DNA of 20,551 nucleotides from contig JASHVH010000121.1 in the NCBI GenBank assembly GCA_030039575.1, positions 1 to 20,551 of the forward strand, read 5' to 3'. Shown piece by piece: positions 13,428 through 20,551 of the stretch. Within the stretch, counting starts at the first letter, position 1. The number at the start of each line of letters is the position of its first letter. A program made the position numbers and the translations under genes. The stretch comes from Acidimicrobiales bacterium. Its GTDB lineage: Bacteria > Actinomycetota > Acidimicrobiia > Acidimicrobiales > Palsa-688. The notes below the pieces were generated by a model. That model saw only the letters and a program-made list of their open reading frames with translations, was not told the DNA's origin and did no database searches.

Positions 13428-14555
13428 GTGGCGGCAACCGTTCTTGCCATCGACGACCGGCGTAAGCCGGTGCTGGTCGGCATGGCCCGGCCCAGCGATT
13501 TCGCTACTCACGAGACGGGCTGGATAGAGCTCTCGGGCGTCCTAGACCCGACGCTGAGCTTGTACTGCATCGACCCTCTTCGGCGTGCCGCCCTTTTCGT
13601 GAGGACGCCGCCCGAACTGGACCTGTCCAGCGTCCCGTTCTTGTACCAAGCCCAGTACACCCAGGCCATCGAGGTGGTGTCGGTGCCCTTTGGCCCGCTG
13701 CACGAGCTGGCTGCTCGGTCACCTATCCCTCCCGAGCGTTTGGTCCTGGTCCAATCGACGGGCCGGTGCGGCTCCACCCTGGTGAGCCACGCCTTGGCCG
13801 CCGGCGAGGGCGTCGTCTCCCTGTCGGAGCCCGACATCTACTCTCAGTTGCACCACCTGAGGGACCAAGGCGACTCCGAGTTCGAGGCACTGCTCAAGAC
13901 GTGCACGACCATGCTGTGCGTGCCCAGGCCGGCGGTGACCTGGGCCATAAAGTTCCGCAACTCCAACATTGAGCTCGCCGAACCCCTCCTGCGCTCCTTC
14001 CCCGGGGCCACAACGGTCTTCCTTTACCGGAACGCGGAGACCGCCGCAAGGTCGGGGGCACGTGCCTTTGGCCTCTTCAGCCCCCGGTACCTCGTGTCCT
14101 GGGACCGGCACGACGAAGTCCTCCCACGAGTGCGCTCGGTCCTGGACGGGCCTGTGCTCAGCCCCTTCCCTTCCCCCGTCGAGTTCATGTGCTGGATGTG
14201 GGCCACCTCGATGACGCGGGCCACGATCTTGCAGCGCCAAGGCGTGCCCATGTTCATTACCCGTTATGAGGATCTGAGCGCTCGCCCGCTTGAAGTGCTG
14301 GCGGCGCTGTGCGAGTACTGCGGCGTGCGGGTGAGCCAAGAGGCCCTGGCGGCAGTCGTAGCCCGGGACTCTCAGGGCGGTACCGAGCATTCTCGCGCCC
14401 GGGAAGTGGCGCCAGGGGGCGACCTGACCGACGAGCACCTCGCTGCGATCAGGCGCTGTTTGGCTGAGATGGCCCCGGAGCTCGCGCCTGACCAGGTCCT
14501 GCCTGGCACGTACGGGACGCGAGCGTGCTGGGGGGCCACCGGGAAAAACCGTTAG
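13428..14555 (+). CDS. Sulfotransferase family protein
   Basis: A 375-residue protein. About 100 N-terminal residues of unknown role precede the sulfotransferase core. The 5'-phosphosulfate-binding P-loop is clear, QSTGRCGSTL (109-118), and the 3'-phosphate-binding strand-helix is FLYRNAETAARSG (198-210, with R201 and S209). Later ITRYEDLSARPLEVLAALCEY resembles the family's third block. It therefore probably moves sulfate from PAPS to an alcohol or amine; the acceptor is unknown. The GTG start has no strong ribosome site and may depend on the tiny upstream frame at 13404. It shares strand with the hydrolase-cyclase gene, but a 316-nt gap argues against an operon. Confidence 0.85.
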   Translation: MAATVLAIDDRRKPVLVGMARPSDFATHETGWIELSGVLDPTLSLYCIDPLRRAALFVRTPPELDLSSVPFLYQAQYTQAIEVVSVPFGPLHELAARSPIPPERLVLVQSTGRCGSTLVSHALAAGEGVVSLSEPDIYSQLHHLRDQGDSEFEALLKTCTTMLCVPRPAVTWAIKFRNSNIELAEPLLRSFPGATTVFLYRNAETAARSGARAFGLFSPRYLVSWDRHDEVLPRVRSVLDGPVLSPFPSPVEFMCWMWATSMTRATILQRQGVPMFITRYEDLSARPLEVLAALCEYCGVRVSQEALAAVVARDSQGGTEHSRAREVAPGGDLTDEHLAAIRRCLAEMAPELAPDQVLPGTYGTRACWGATGKNR

Positions 14556-14569
14556 CGTCCGGCCGCGAC

Positions 14570-14588
14570 GGTTCAGTTCGGCTGAGCC
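14570..14588. terminator. Possible bidirectional terminator hairpin
   Basis: ggttcag-ttcgg-ctgagcc forms a 7-bp stem (one G-T pair) with a 5-nt loop, 15 nt past the sulfotransferase stop, between convergent genes. There is no T-run on either side. Confidence 0.35.
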
Positions 14589-14681
14589 CGGCGGCATAAA
14601 TAACTGTGATGTCGCGACTCTTGGCGGTGCTTACTTAGAGGCCCTGGTAGACGGCATTGTGACGGACAGGTCTTAGGGGAA

Positions 14682-15935
14682 TTACGGTTGCCAAACGAAG
14701 CCGTGGTCCACATCATTGGCGTCGATGTACCAGCCGGTCACCTCTCCCCCAGCGTTGTTCGTGGTGACCCGGGTGCCTACCCCGCCCGGGTCGTAGGCGC
14801 TGAAATTGGAGAACTGCCCGGCGGCGTCTCGCTCAAAGCCGTGCAACCCCGTCGCATCGAAGTACGACCCGGCGGTTGCCCCGGCGGCGTTGATGCTGAG
14901 GGCGTCGGTGCCCAGGGTGGTGCCCGAACCCGGGTCGGCAAAGGTCACGAACGAGCCCCCCGGGTACCACTCGAAGCCGTAATTTCTACCGCTCGGGACC
15001 ACGTAGTACCCGGCGACCACGCCCGCTGGGTTGATGCTGGCGGCGATGGTGCCGAAGAACCCCGGCCCCGTGCCCGCGCCCGGCGCGGCCAAGGTCGTGA
15101 TGGCACCGTCCGGCGTGCGCACAAAGCCGTACTCTGTGCCGGTGGCCCCGTCGGTGAAGAACCCGGTGACGGTGCCGTTGGGGGCAAGGCACGTCTCCTC
15201 GCACGGGTAGGTGTAACCGGACCCGGGCGGGTCGAAGGAGGCGAAGCGGTGGCCGGGCCCCTGGACGAAGCCATGGTTCAGGTTGTTGGCGTCGATGTAG
15301 GTGCCGGCCGTCGTCCCGGACAGGTTGACGTCAAAGGCGAGCGTCCCCTCTTGGGCGGCCGTACCGGCGCCGGGGGCATTTACGGTCACGAAGGAGCCGT
15401 CCGGGTAGCGCAGGAAACCGTGGTACACGTCGTTGGCGTCCTGGAACGCCCCGGCGACCACCCCGACATCGTTGATGGCAAATGCCACCGTCCCCTGGCC
15501 CGGCCCGACACCCGCCCCGGGGGCCTCGAAGGAGGTTATGTCGCCGTCCGGGGAGCGCAGGAAGCCGTGCTGCACCAGCCCGGCGTCGGTATACGTGCCG
15601 ACAATGGCGCCCAGGTCGTTGTTGTCGAGGGGGGTGGTCCCGCAACCAATATCGTAGAAAAAGGCGCTTTGGCATACGGTCGAGAAGGCGCTGCTGGCTC
15701 CCGGGGCATCGAACTCAGTGGGCGAGCCCTGCGGTGCCGGGGGCGACTGTTGAGCCGGCGGGAACTGGTCCGGAGGCTGGGACAGGTGCAACGGCAAAGG
15801 CCACGGTACGCCTCCGGCCTGCGCCGGAGTGGTGCCGAACGCTGGTGTGGCCATTGCGACCAGCACAACGGCGACGGCGGTGAAGAAACCGGCCCGACGC
15901 AGCGCCGTAGCGACAAAAGACCAATACGTACGCAT
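14682..15935 (-). CDS. Secreted seven-repeat protein of the HAF extracellular-repeat type
   Basis: A 417-residue protein. The N-terminus is a signal peptide: basic RTYWSFVATALRRAG, hydrophobic FFTAVAVVLVAMA, and a likely cut after TPAQA (residue 40). A proline/glutamine-rich linker (about 44-72) follows. The rest is about 48-residue repeats with H/Y-G-F at residues 123, 172, 221, 269, 319, 365 and 411, each followed by a ..PDG....F.APGAG turn and then an I-N--G-V-AG-Y-D-A strand pair. Seven repeats, with the last completed by FDAPGAS near residue 75, suggest a seven-bladed beta-propeller closed head to tail. Cysteines at 88, 98, 245 and 249 may form disulfides outside the cell. AGGAG lies about 8 nt upstream of the ATG at 15935. 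Function unknown; probably surface or extracellular binding. Confidence 0.85.
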   Translation of the reverse strand: MRTYWSFVATALRRAGFFTAVAVVLVAMATPAFGTTPAQAGGVPWPLPLHLSQPPDQFPPAQQSPPAPQGSPTEFDAPGASSAFSTVCQSAFFYDIGCGTTPLDNNDLGAIVGTYTDAGLVQHGFLRSPDGDITSFEAPGAGVGPGQGTVAFAINDVGVVAGAFQDANDVYHGFLRYPDGSFVTVNAPGAGTAAQEGTLAFDVNLSGTTAGTYIDANNLNHGFVQGPGHRFASFDPPGSGYTYPCEETCLAPNGTVTGFFTDGATGTEYGFVRTPDGAITTLAAPGAGTGPGFFGTIAASINPAGVVAGYYVVPSGRNYGFEWYPGGSFVTFADPGSGTTLGTDALSINAAGATAGSYFDATGLHGFERDAAGQFSNFSAYDPGGVGTRVTTNNAGGEVTGWYIDANDVDHGFVWQP

Positions 15936-16002
15936 GCTGACAACTCCTTTTGAGGTGTACCGGATCAGGGGCACGTGTACGGCCACTGTCCTGTTTGTTG
16001 GG

Positions 16003-16015
16003 CACGACGGTCGTG
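16003..16015. promoter_or_regulatory. Small palindrome upstream of the HAF-repeat gene
   Basis: CACGACGGTCGTG is a perfect 13-nt palindrome around one central base, about 70 bp upstream of the start at 15935. It may be a regulator site; no regulator can be assigned. Confidence 0.25.
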
Positions 16016-16138
16016 TGCGACCACCGACGCTGTTGATGACTTCTAGAAGGCATGAGGTACGAGCGGATAGGGATAAGCCGGCCTCCCCCTGGCCGTCGCT
16101 TGCCGCGTTCTAACACAGTGCTCTTGTGCTGTTACCGG

Positions 16139-17227
16139 TCAAAGGAGTTCCTCGAGGTCAAGGTCGATGGCCGCGGTAAATGCACGCTGCGCGATCGTGG
16201 TAACGAACCGGCGGGCGCGGACATCCTCCAGATTTAGGTAAGCGCCGGCGCACACGGGATGGACCAGGTAGGCCAGGGCAGCGCGGCGGTAGTCGGCGAT
16301 GGCGTCTTCATATGAGTAAGCCGTGTCGATTTGGGCAATTAGCCGGTCATGCCAAGAACGCAGTAACTCCCATTGGGATGCACGGCGCAGCTTGACCGGG
16401 GTGCTTTGAACGAGAAGGAGGGCCAGGTCCACGGTGCCCACGACTTGGTACATGTTCGCCCAGTCGACGGCAACAAGCGTCTCGGGCGCTCCGCCGAAAA
16501 ACAGGTTGTCGGCTTTGACGTCTCCGTGCGCCAGGGTGGCCGGCCGCCCCGACAGGTCGTCCATTGCCTTGTGCATGGCGTCGGCGGCGGCGTCGCCGAA
16601 CCGCAACGTGCCGTTGGGCATGAAAGCCCCGAACCGCTCGGCGAACATCGGCCAGGCGCGCCGGTAGCGTTCGGGCTTATCGTGCATATAGTCGGAGCCC
16701 CACCCATCGCACCTATGGACGTCGTCGAGCAACGTCGATTCCCACCAATAGGCGTGCATATCCGCCAAGTCGGCGATCGTCGTACCAAGCCGGCCGCGAC
16801 TGATGCCTGTCAGCTGGTCTTCGCACGCGAGCGACCCGAGGTCCGCCAACAGGATCCCGAAGTCTCCGGTCTCGGCGTCGAAGTCGCACCAGTAACACGC
16901 TGGTGCGGGCGTCCTACCGTGGGGGGCCACGTCGCGGTAGAAAGCCACCTCGCGGTCGAAGAAGTAGCACTCTAGGCCGAGACTTTTAGCCGTGGGGTAG
17001 TCGGTCGCCAACTTCAAGATGAGCGACGAAGGTAGTTCAGCGTGTCGCCCTTCCCAGGTGAGCCGGAGCCGGGCCAGCCGCGAGAACAGCCCGGCATTCT
17101 TCTCGAACACCTCAACGGTCAGCCCCGTCACCGCCGGCCAGCCCCGCCCGCCATTGCGACACAACGCCAAATTGAGCCAGTCAGGCCCAACCTTGCTGGC
17201 GTCTTTGGGTATGGCGACGCCCGTCAT
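16139..17227 (-). CDS. Aminoglycoside-phosphotransferase-fold kinase (CHK/ecdysteroid-kinase-like), catalytically complete
   Basis: A 362-residue small-molecule kinase of the APH/choline-kinase-like fold. Visible parts: ATP lysine in SLILKLA (K72) with partner E93 in DREVAFY, hinge-region block YWCDFDAETGDFGILLADL (112-130), catalytic loop LAHGDVKADNLFF (H234-G-D236...N241), and metal-binding AVDW (D255). The catalytic set is complete. The start at 17227 overlaps the stop of the upstream paralogue by one base (TGATG), so translation is coupled; longer in-frame starts lie inside that gene. Its closest relative in view is the upstream gene, with blocks such as GILLADLG and GRL.T.I..LAD.H shared. 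The substrate is not predictable; hydroxylated natural products or sterol-like compounds are typical for relatives. Confidence 0.9.
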   Translation of the reverse strand: MTGVAIPKDASKVGPDWLNLALCRNGGRGWPAVTGLTVEVFEKNAGLFSRLARLRLTWEGRHAELPSSLILKLATDYPTAKSLGLECYFFDREVAFYRDVAPHGRTPAPACYWCDFDAETGDFGILLADLGSLACEDQLTGISRGRLGTTIADLADMHAYWWESTLLDDVHRCDGWGSDYMHDKPERYRRAWPMFAERFGAFMPNGTLRFGDAAADAMHKAMDDLSGRPATLAHGDVKADNLFFGGAPETLVAVDWANMYQVVGTVDLALLLVQSTPVKLRRASQWELLRSWHDRLIAQIDTAYSYEDAIADYRRAALAYLVHPVCAGAYLNLEDVRARRFVTTIAQRAFTAAIDLDLEELL

Positions 17228-18447
17228 CACGTGCAGCTCAGCTCGGCCAACCCGAGGTCGGACACGGCGGACAAAGTACGTTGCCGGCGCGTCTCTATGA
17301 GCCGCTCGGCCCGCTTGTTGGGCGGTTTGAGGGTGCACCAAGAGACCGGGCCCAAAAGCCATACGAGCACGGACAGCCGGTAATCCGCCACCGCGTCCTC
17401 GTACGAATAAGAGTTTTTCACTTTCGAGCTCAAGCGCTCATGCCAGGCGCGCAGCACGTCCCACTGGCGCTCCCGGCGCAGCTCGACCGAGGTGCTCTGT
17501 GTCAGCAAGTAGGCGATGTCGAAGGCGCCGACCGTCCGGGAGCATTTCTGCCAGTCGATGGCGACCACGTGCTCTGGTGCGCCTGTGAAAAAGAGGTTGT
17601 CCAGGCGGAAGGAGCCGTGGGCCAGAGTCCAGGGGCGACAGGCAAGGTCGTCTAAGGCGTGGTGCATTGCGTCGGCGAAATCGTCCCCGTCGAGGTGCAG
17701 TGTGGCCGCGGGCAGGCCTTCGCCGGATTCCTGCAAGAACACCGGCCATAGCTGGCGGAAGCTCTCTACTGCCCCGTGTGCATCCGCCGAAATGGCCCTG
17801 GGCAACCAGCCACAGGCCTGGAGGTCCGGGGCGCCCCACCAGTGGTTGTGGAGGTCGGCAAGCGACCCAATGGCAGTGTCAAGCCGGCCACTACTGATAC
17901 CGCAGAGCTCGTCCTCGCTAGCGAGGGGGCCAAGGTCGGCAAGGAGGATGCCGAAGCTGCCCGTCTCAAAGTCGAAATCGCACCAGTAGCACTTCGGGCT
18001 CATTAACCCAACCTGGTGCGCCAGGTCGCGGTAGAACCGGACTTCTCGCTCGTAGAACCCGAGGGCCACCGCGGTCGCGCGTACGTGGGGGTCGGTCGAG
18101 GCCAGCTTTAGGATGAGCGTGGCGGGGCCGCGACCCGGTCCTTTTTTGTAGGCCAAGTGGAGGCGAAGCACTTGAGCCTGCAACCCCGCGCCCTGGCCGA
18201 TGGCCTCCGAAGACACCTCAGACACCGTGCTGGTGCCGCCCGCACTGTCGCCCCAGAGCGCCGCGTTGACCCAACCAGGCCCAACCTCCTCCGGGGAGGC
18301 TGGTATTCGACGGCCGTGGCTCGTCACGGGGCCTGGCACGACGTGCGTCTGGGTGTCGAACGACGAGATCACCCCAGCCCGGACCACTGATTTGCCGCTC
18401 GACAGGAGGACGGCAGGCGGTCGGCACCCGTACCGGCTGTCACTCAT
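17227..18447 (-). CDS. Aminoglycoside-phosphotransferase-fold protein lacking the catalytic aspartate
   Basis: A 406-residue paralogue of the following gene, with about 45 extra N-terminal residues. The ATP lysine is in TLILKLA (K114) with E135 in EREVRFY, then YWCDFDFETGSFGILLADL (154-172). The catalytic loop reads LAHGSFRLDNLFF: the catalytic aspartate of H-G-D is serine (S279, codon TCC at 17611-17613), while H277, N284 and the metal-binding D298 (AIDW) remain. This predicts nucleotide binding with little or no phosphotransfer. The frame is intact and under clear constraint, so it is not a decayed gene. GAGG about 7 nt before the ATG at 18447 supports this start. It is the first gene of a two-gene operon, divergent from the HTH gene at 18555. 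Confidence 0.9.
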   Translation of the reverse strand: MSDSRYGCRPPAVLLSSGKSVVRAGVISSFDTQTHVVPGPVTSHGRRIPASPEEVGPGWVNAALWGDSAGGTSTVSEVSSEAIGQGAGLQAQVLRLHLAYKKGPGRGPATLILKLASTDPHVRATAVALGFYEREVRFYRDLAHQVGLMSPKCYWCDFDFETGSFGILLADLGPLASEDELCGISSGRLDTAIGSLADLHNHWWGAPDLQACGWLPRAISADAHGAVESFRQLWPVFLQESGEGLPAATLHLDGDDFADAMHHALDDLACRPWTLAHGSFRLDNLFFTGAPEHVVAIDWQKCSRTVGAFDIAYLLTQSTSVELRRERQWDVLRAWHERLSSKVKNSYSYEDAVADYRLSVLVWLLGPVSWCTLKPPNKRAERLIETRRQRTLSAVSDLGLAELSCT

Positions 18448-18554
18448 CGGAGACCTCGTACTTGTCTATGACTGTCTACTACGGTATTTGTGATTACTCT
18501 ATGTGTCAAGGCTTCAGCTACCGTATAGGCACGGCAATGCAGGAGGCGGAGACA
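18448..18554. promoter_or_regulatory. Divergent promoter region between the kinase pair and the HTH gene
   Basis: The 107-bp gap carries the inverted repeat TACGGTA (18480-18486) / TACCGTA (18519-18525) with centres 39 bp apart. TTGTCT (18462-18467), a 17-bp spacer and TATTTG (18485-18490) make a weak candidate plus-strand promoter. It may be the binding site of the HTH protein. Confidence 0.35.
18541..18546 (+). promoter_or_regulatory. Ribosome binding site that sets the start of the HTH gene
   Basis: AGGAGG, a full Shine-Dalgarno, lies 8 nt before the ATG at 18555. This favours 18555 over the in-frame ATGs at 18462 and 18537. Confidence 0.75.
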
Positions 18555-19979
18555 ATGGTGACGCAGCGCAGTCGTCAGCTGGAGCCCGCAGGGCGTTCGG
18601 TGGACATAGTCGACGCCATCCGCAAACTGGAAGAGGCCCTCGTTAGGAACGGCACGGTTTCCGCGGAGGCGCTCAGGGCTGCGGCCGGCGCGGCGGCGTC
18701 GGGCAGTGGCGCTGAGCGACCCGGTGACCTTGTCCCTCAGGCAACGGCGGCCCGCCGCTTGGGCATCTCCCGCCAAACCGTTCGCAACTGGGTCCTACAA
18801 GGCCGTCTCCGGACCTGGCCCAAAGACGGGCGCGACCAGGTCTCCTACGCCGAGGCCCATCGGTTGCGGTACCCGGGTCAGCCGGCTGTGTCCGAAACGG
18901 ACGTGCGCGAGCTAGTTCAGCGAGTCGCTGACGAGCTGCCTGCGACTGGCTGGGAAGTACTCCGGCGGGCACCCGGAACCACCCGCCGCTATTGGCGTAC
19001 CGAGCTGGACCATTGCCGGAGGATCCTGGTCGACCTCGTGATGGGCAGCCTTCAATGTGGTGCGGAGCCGGACCTGAGCGACGCCAAACGCAGCCTCGAC
19101 GTGCTTTACGAGTGGCAGAAAAACGACCCAGCCGACGCTCTGTGGCAGTTGACGTTGTCAGCGGTCCACGGCCAAGACGGCAACCAGGCCCAGAGTGCTC
19201 TCGAAGCGGTCCTGGGCAAGAGTTGGCTTGAGGGGGCGCTCGAACTGTGCTTTGCGGCGGAACAGGTGTGGCCCCTCCCGGTGCGCGTCTACAGCAGCTG
19301 GGACGTGTACATGCGGGCGTACTCGTTCTTCCGCCGGGCAGCCGAGACCGGGCCACTGTTCGCCTACTTCGTCACCCCGAAGTTCGTCGTCCCCCTTCAG
19401 CGCCCCCTCGGGCGTAGAGGGGAGGACCTCAACTTCGAGTATGGGATCTTGCGGTCCTTCCCGGGCGGGCTTTGTTACTTCCAGTACAGCGAGCAAGACA
19501 CCGCCGAAGCCCTTGCTGCAGAGGCGGCCAGCAGTGGGTCGCGCGCTTGCTACCACTCCGCGGCAGAAAACCTCGCCGAAGCGTTGGCCAAGCCGCACCT
19601 CGAAGTCTCTGCGATGAGGCCGTTTGGGTGGTGGAAACGCCGAGTAAAAGGCACCTCGCCGCAGGAACAACTCCTGGCCATCAGGACCACGAGTGAGGTG
19701 CTGGGAAAACCAGACGACATAAGACTTGCCGTAGAGATCCGCTACGACGTTCTGCGTGAGGCTGTGCCGGAGCTAGCCGATCCCGACGAGCTGGACACGT
19801 GGCGCTTCGTCCTGCGAGCGTTCGACTTTAACACGGTGCAGAGCCGCTATTTCGAAGAGCGTGAACGCCCCGAGACAAGAGTTCTACGGTCGTTAGAGGA
19901 TGCGCCGCTCACCCCGGACGAGGCGCTGTCCGCTGCGAATGAAGAGATCGCACGCCTGCGGCAATTGGCCAACGCTTGA
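18555..19979 (+). CDS. HTH (MerR/excisionase-like) protein with a large unrecognised C-terminal region
   Basis: A 474-residue protein. Residues about 58-105 form a MerR/excisionase-type DNA-binding domain: ATAARRLGISRQTVRNWVLQG, then a wing and VSYAEAHRLRY. Before it is a short helical segment (DIVDAIRKLEEALVRNG). The 370 residues after the domain match no family I know. They are rich in Trp, Tyr and Phe (SSWDVYMRAYSFFRRA 247-262; NFEYGILRSFPGGLCYFQYS 293-312; FGWWKRR 357-363) and end in a short charged helix, SAANEEIARLRQLA. It has no transmembrane segment. It is divergent from the kinase/pseudokinase-like pair, which it may regulate. Sigma-factor or recombinase motifs are absent, so excisionase function is unlikely given the size. 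Confidence 0.8.
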   Translation: MVTQRSRQLEPAGRSVDIVDAIRKLEEALVRNGTVSAEALRAAAGAAASGSGAERPGDLVPQATAARRLGISRQTVRNWVLQGRLRTWPKDGRDQVSYAEAHRLRYPGQPAVSETDVRELVQRVADELPATGWEVLRRAPGTTRRYWRTELDHCRRILVDLVMGSLQCGAEPDLSDAKRSLDVLYEWQKNDPADALWQLTLSAVHGQDGNQAQSALEAVLGKSWLEGALELCFAAEQVWPLPVRVYSSWDVYMRAYSFFRRAAETGPLFAYFVTPKFVVPLQRPLGRRGEDLNFEYGILRSFPGGLCYFQYSEQDTAEALAAEAASSGSRACYHSAAENLAEALAKPHLEVSAMRPFGWWKRRVKGTSPQEQLLAIRTTSEVLGKPDDIRLAVEIRYDVLREAVPELADPDELDTWRFVLRAFDFNTVQSRYFEERERPETRVLRSLEDAPLTPDEALSAANEEIARLRQLANA

Positions 19980-20067
19980 TGGAGCGCGTGAAATTGGCGC
20001 TGTCTACGCCGATGACCCGGGCCACGCCGAGCAGTTAGCGGGTGAGCAGTCGGAATTCAGGCCACGC
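19980..20067. other. Short intergenic region after the HTH gene
   Basis: No gene, hairpin or repeat that I can support. Confidence 0.4.
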
Positions 20068-20310
20068 CTACGAGCGGTCCTCGACGTACGTAGCGACCTT
20101 TTCGTCGTAGATGGCCCGAACCTGCTCTAACACGTGTTCCGGCAAGGCAGACCGGCTGCCAACGGCCGCGTTGGCCCGTGCCTGAACTGGGGTGCGGGCC
20201 CCAGAGATCACCCGCCTTCCACGGCGGCGGGGCAGGATCGCGACAGAGAACGCGGCCGACACCGGCCTCCTAAGGGGGTGCCGCCATCCGTCGGCCTCCC
20301 GCGTGGCCAG
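20068..20310 (-). pseudogene. Remnant of an aldo/keto reductase C-terminus
   Basis: The minus-strand frame reads RRVISGARTPVQARANAA and LPEHVLEQVRAIYDEKV. This is the closing part of aldo/keto reductases, with the VI.GARTPEQ.raNa NADP-binding strand-loop and the final helix. The preceding RRPVSAAFSVAILP aligns with the P..AAALQF.L segment but is degraded. The TIM-barrel core and catalytic tyrosine are absent; the frame runs back into the end of the next gene. It is a tail-only remnant and not a small gene. Confidence 0.6.
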
Positions 20311-20312
20311 TC

Positions 20313-20551
20313 TTAGTTTCGTCCGAGCTTGGTAGCCGCGACTGCCAAATCGGCGAATGTGGGACCGGCCGGGTCATAACCCCGCGTCGAGGCCACAACC
20401 TGCGTCTCGTCCATCCATTCGACGATGCTGAGGTGGAGGTTGATGGCCCGCTCCACGACCAGATTAAGGGTGGCCACCGATCCGTGGCCGGTGTTCTCGC
20501 CGCCGATGGCCATACCCAGCGGCCGGGCGACCTGGGCGATAAACGCAATCG
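20313..20551 (-). CDS. C-terminal part of an unidentified protein, possibly flavodoxin-like (cut by the window edge)
   Basis: An open frame of 78 codons running in from beyond the window, ending with TAA at 20313-20315. It reads FIAQVARPLGMAIGGENTG, then a helix, STRGYDPAGPTFADLAV and LGRN. The strand-glycine-loop-helix order and the GYDP segment resemble the last third of flavodoxin-fold NAD(P)H/FMN reductases, but I am not sure of the family. The in-frame ATG at 20513 is probably internal, since plausible sequence continues upstream. Confidence 0.5.
   Translation of the reverse strand, partial: IAFIAQVARPLGMAIGGENTGHGSVATLNLVVERAINLHLSIVEWMDETQVVASTRGYDPAGPTFADLAVAATKLGRN

Noticed and set aside
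14688..15953. Long plus-strand open frame opposite the HAF-repeat gene
   Set aside because: Antisense shadow of a repeat-rich GC gene. The minus strand has a signal peptide, a ribosome site and family repeats.
18462..18554. Longer N-terminus for the HTH gene
   Set aside because: A full AGGAGG sits 8 nt before 18555, and the extra residues would fill the divergent promoter region.

Overview
This 20.5 kb window is GC-rich bacterial chromosome, most like an actinobacterium. The signs are high GC, GC-biased codons, BTAD/cyclase/ATPase regulators, an alpha/beta hydrolase fused to a class III cyclase, and several genes with no Shine-Dalgarno but a TAnnnT-like box 6-8 nt before the start (probable leaderless transcripts). 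I cannot name a genus. I see no tRNA, rRNA, CRISPR array or intact mobile element.

Layout. 1-1150 has no intact gene: it holds a BTAD-regulator remnant, two nested inverted-repeat blocks and a transposase-like tail. 1156-2722 is a divergent TetR regulator / SDR oxidoreductase pair with two matching operator-like sites between them. 3002-3673 is a nucleoside-deaminase-like gene, followed by a frameshifted GNAT remnant. 4310-8253 is a very large multidomain regulator (winged helix, BTAD, degenerate cyclase, ATPase, helical repeats) split into two reading frames near 5980. After a second GNAT remnant come a DHA2-type MFS exporter (8581-10029) and its divergent TetR regulator (10150-10962), with two palindromes between them. 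11396-11570 is a sulfotransferase remnant. Next are an alpha/beta hydrolase-cyclase fusion (11750-13111), an intact sulfotransferase (13428-14555) and, convergent to it, a secreted seven-repeat HAF-like protein (14682-15935).

16139-18447 is a translationally coupled pair of paralogous aminoglycoside-phosphotransferase-fold proteins. The downstream copy has the full catalytic motif. The upstream copy has lost the catalytic aspartate (HGS instead of HGD). A divergent gene at 18555-19979 encodes an HTH protein with a large C-terminal part I do not recognise. The right edge holds an aldo/keto reductase remnant and the end of an unidentified, possibly flavodoxin-like gene that enters from outside.

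How the genes fit together. Two regulator/target pairs (TetR-SDR and TetR-MFS) look self-contained. The kinase / pseudokinase-like pair with its divergent HTH gene is the least explained unit and the best candidate for something new. The many tail-only gene remnants suggest a chromosomal region with repeated insertion and decay.
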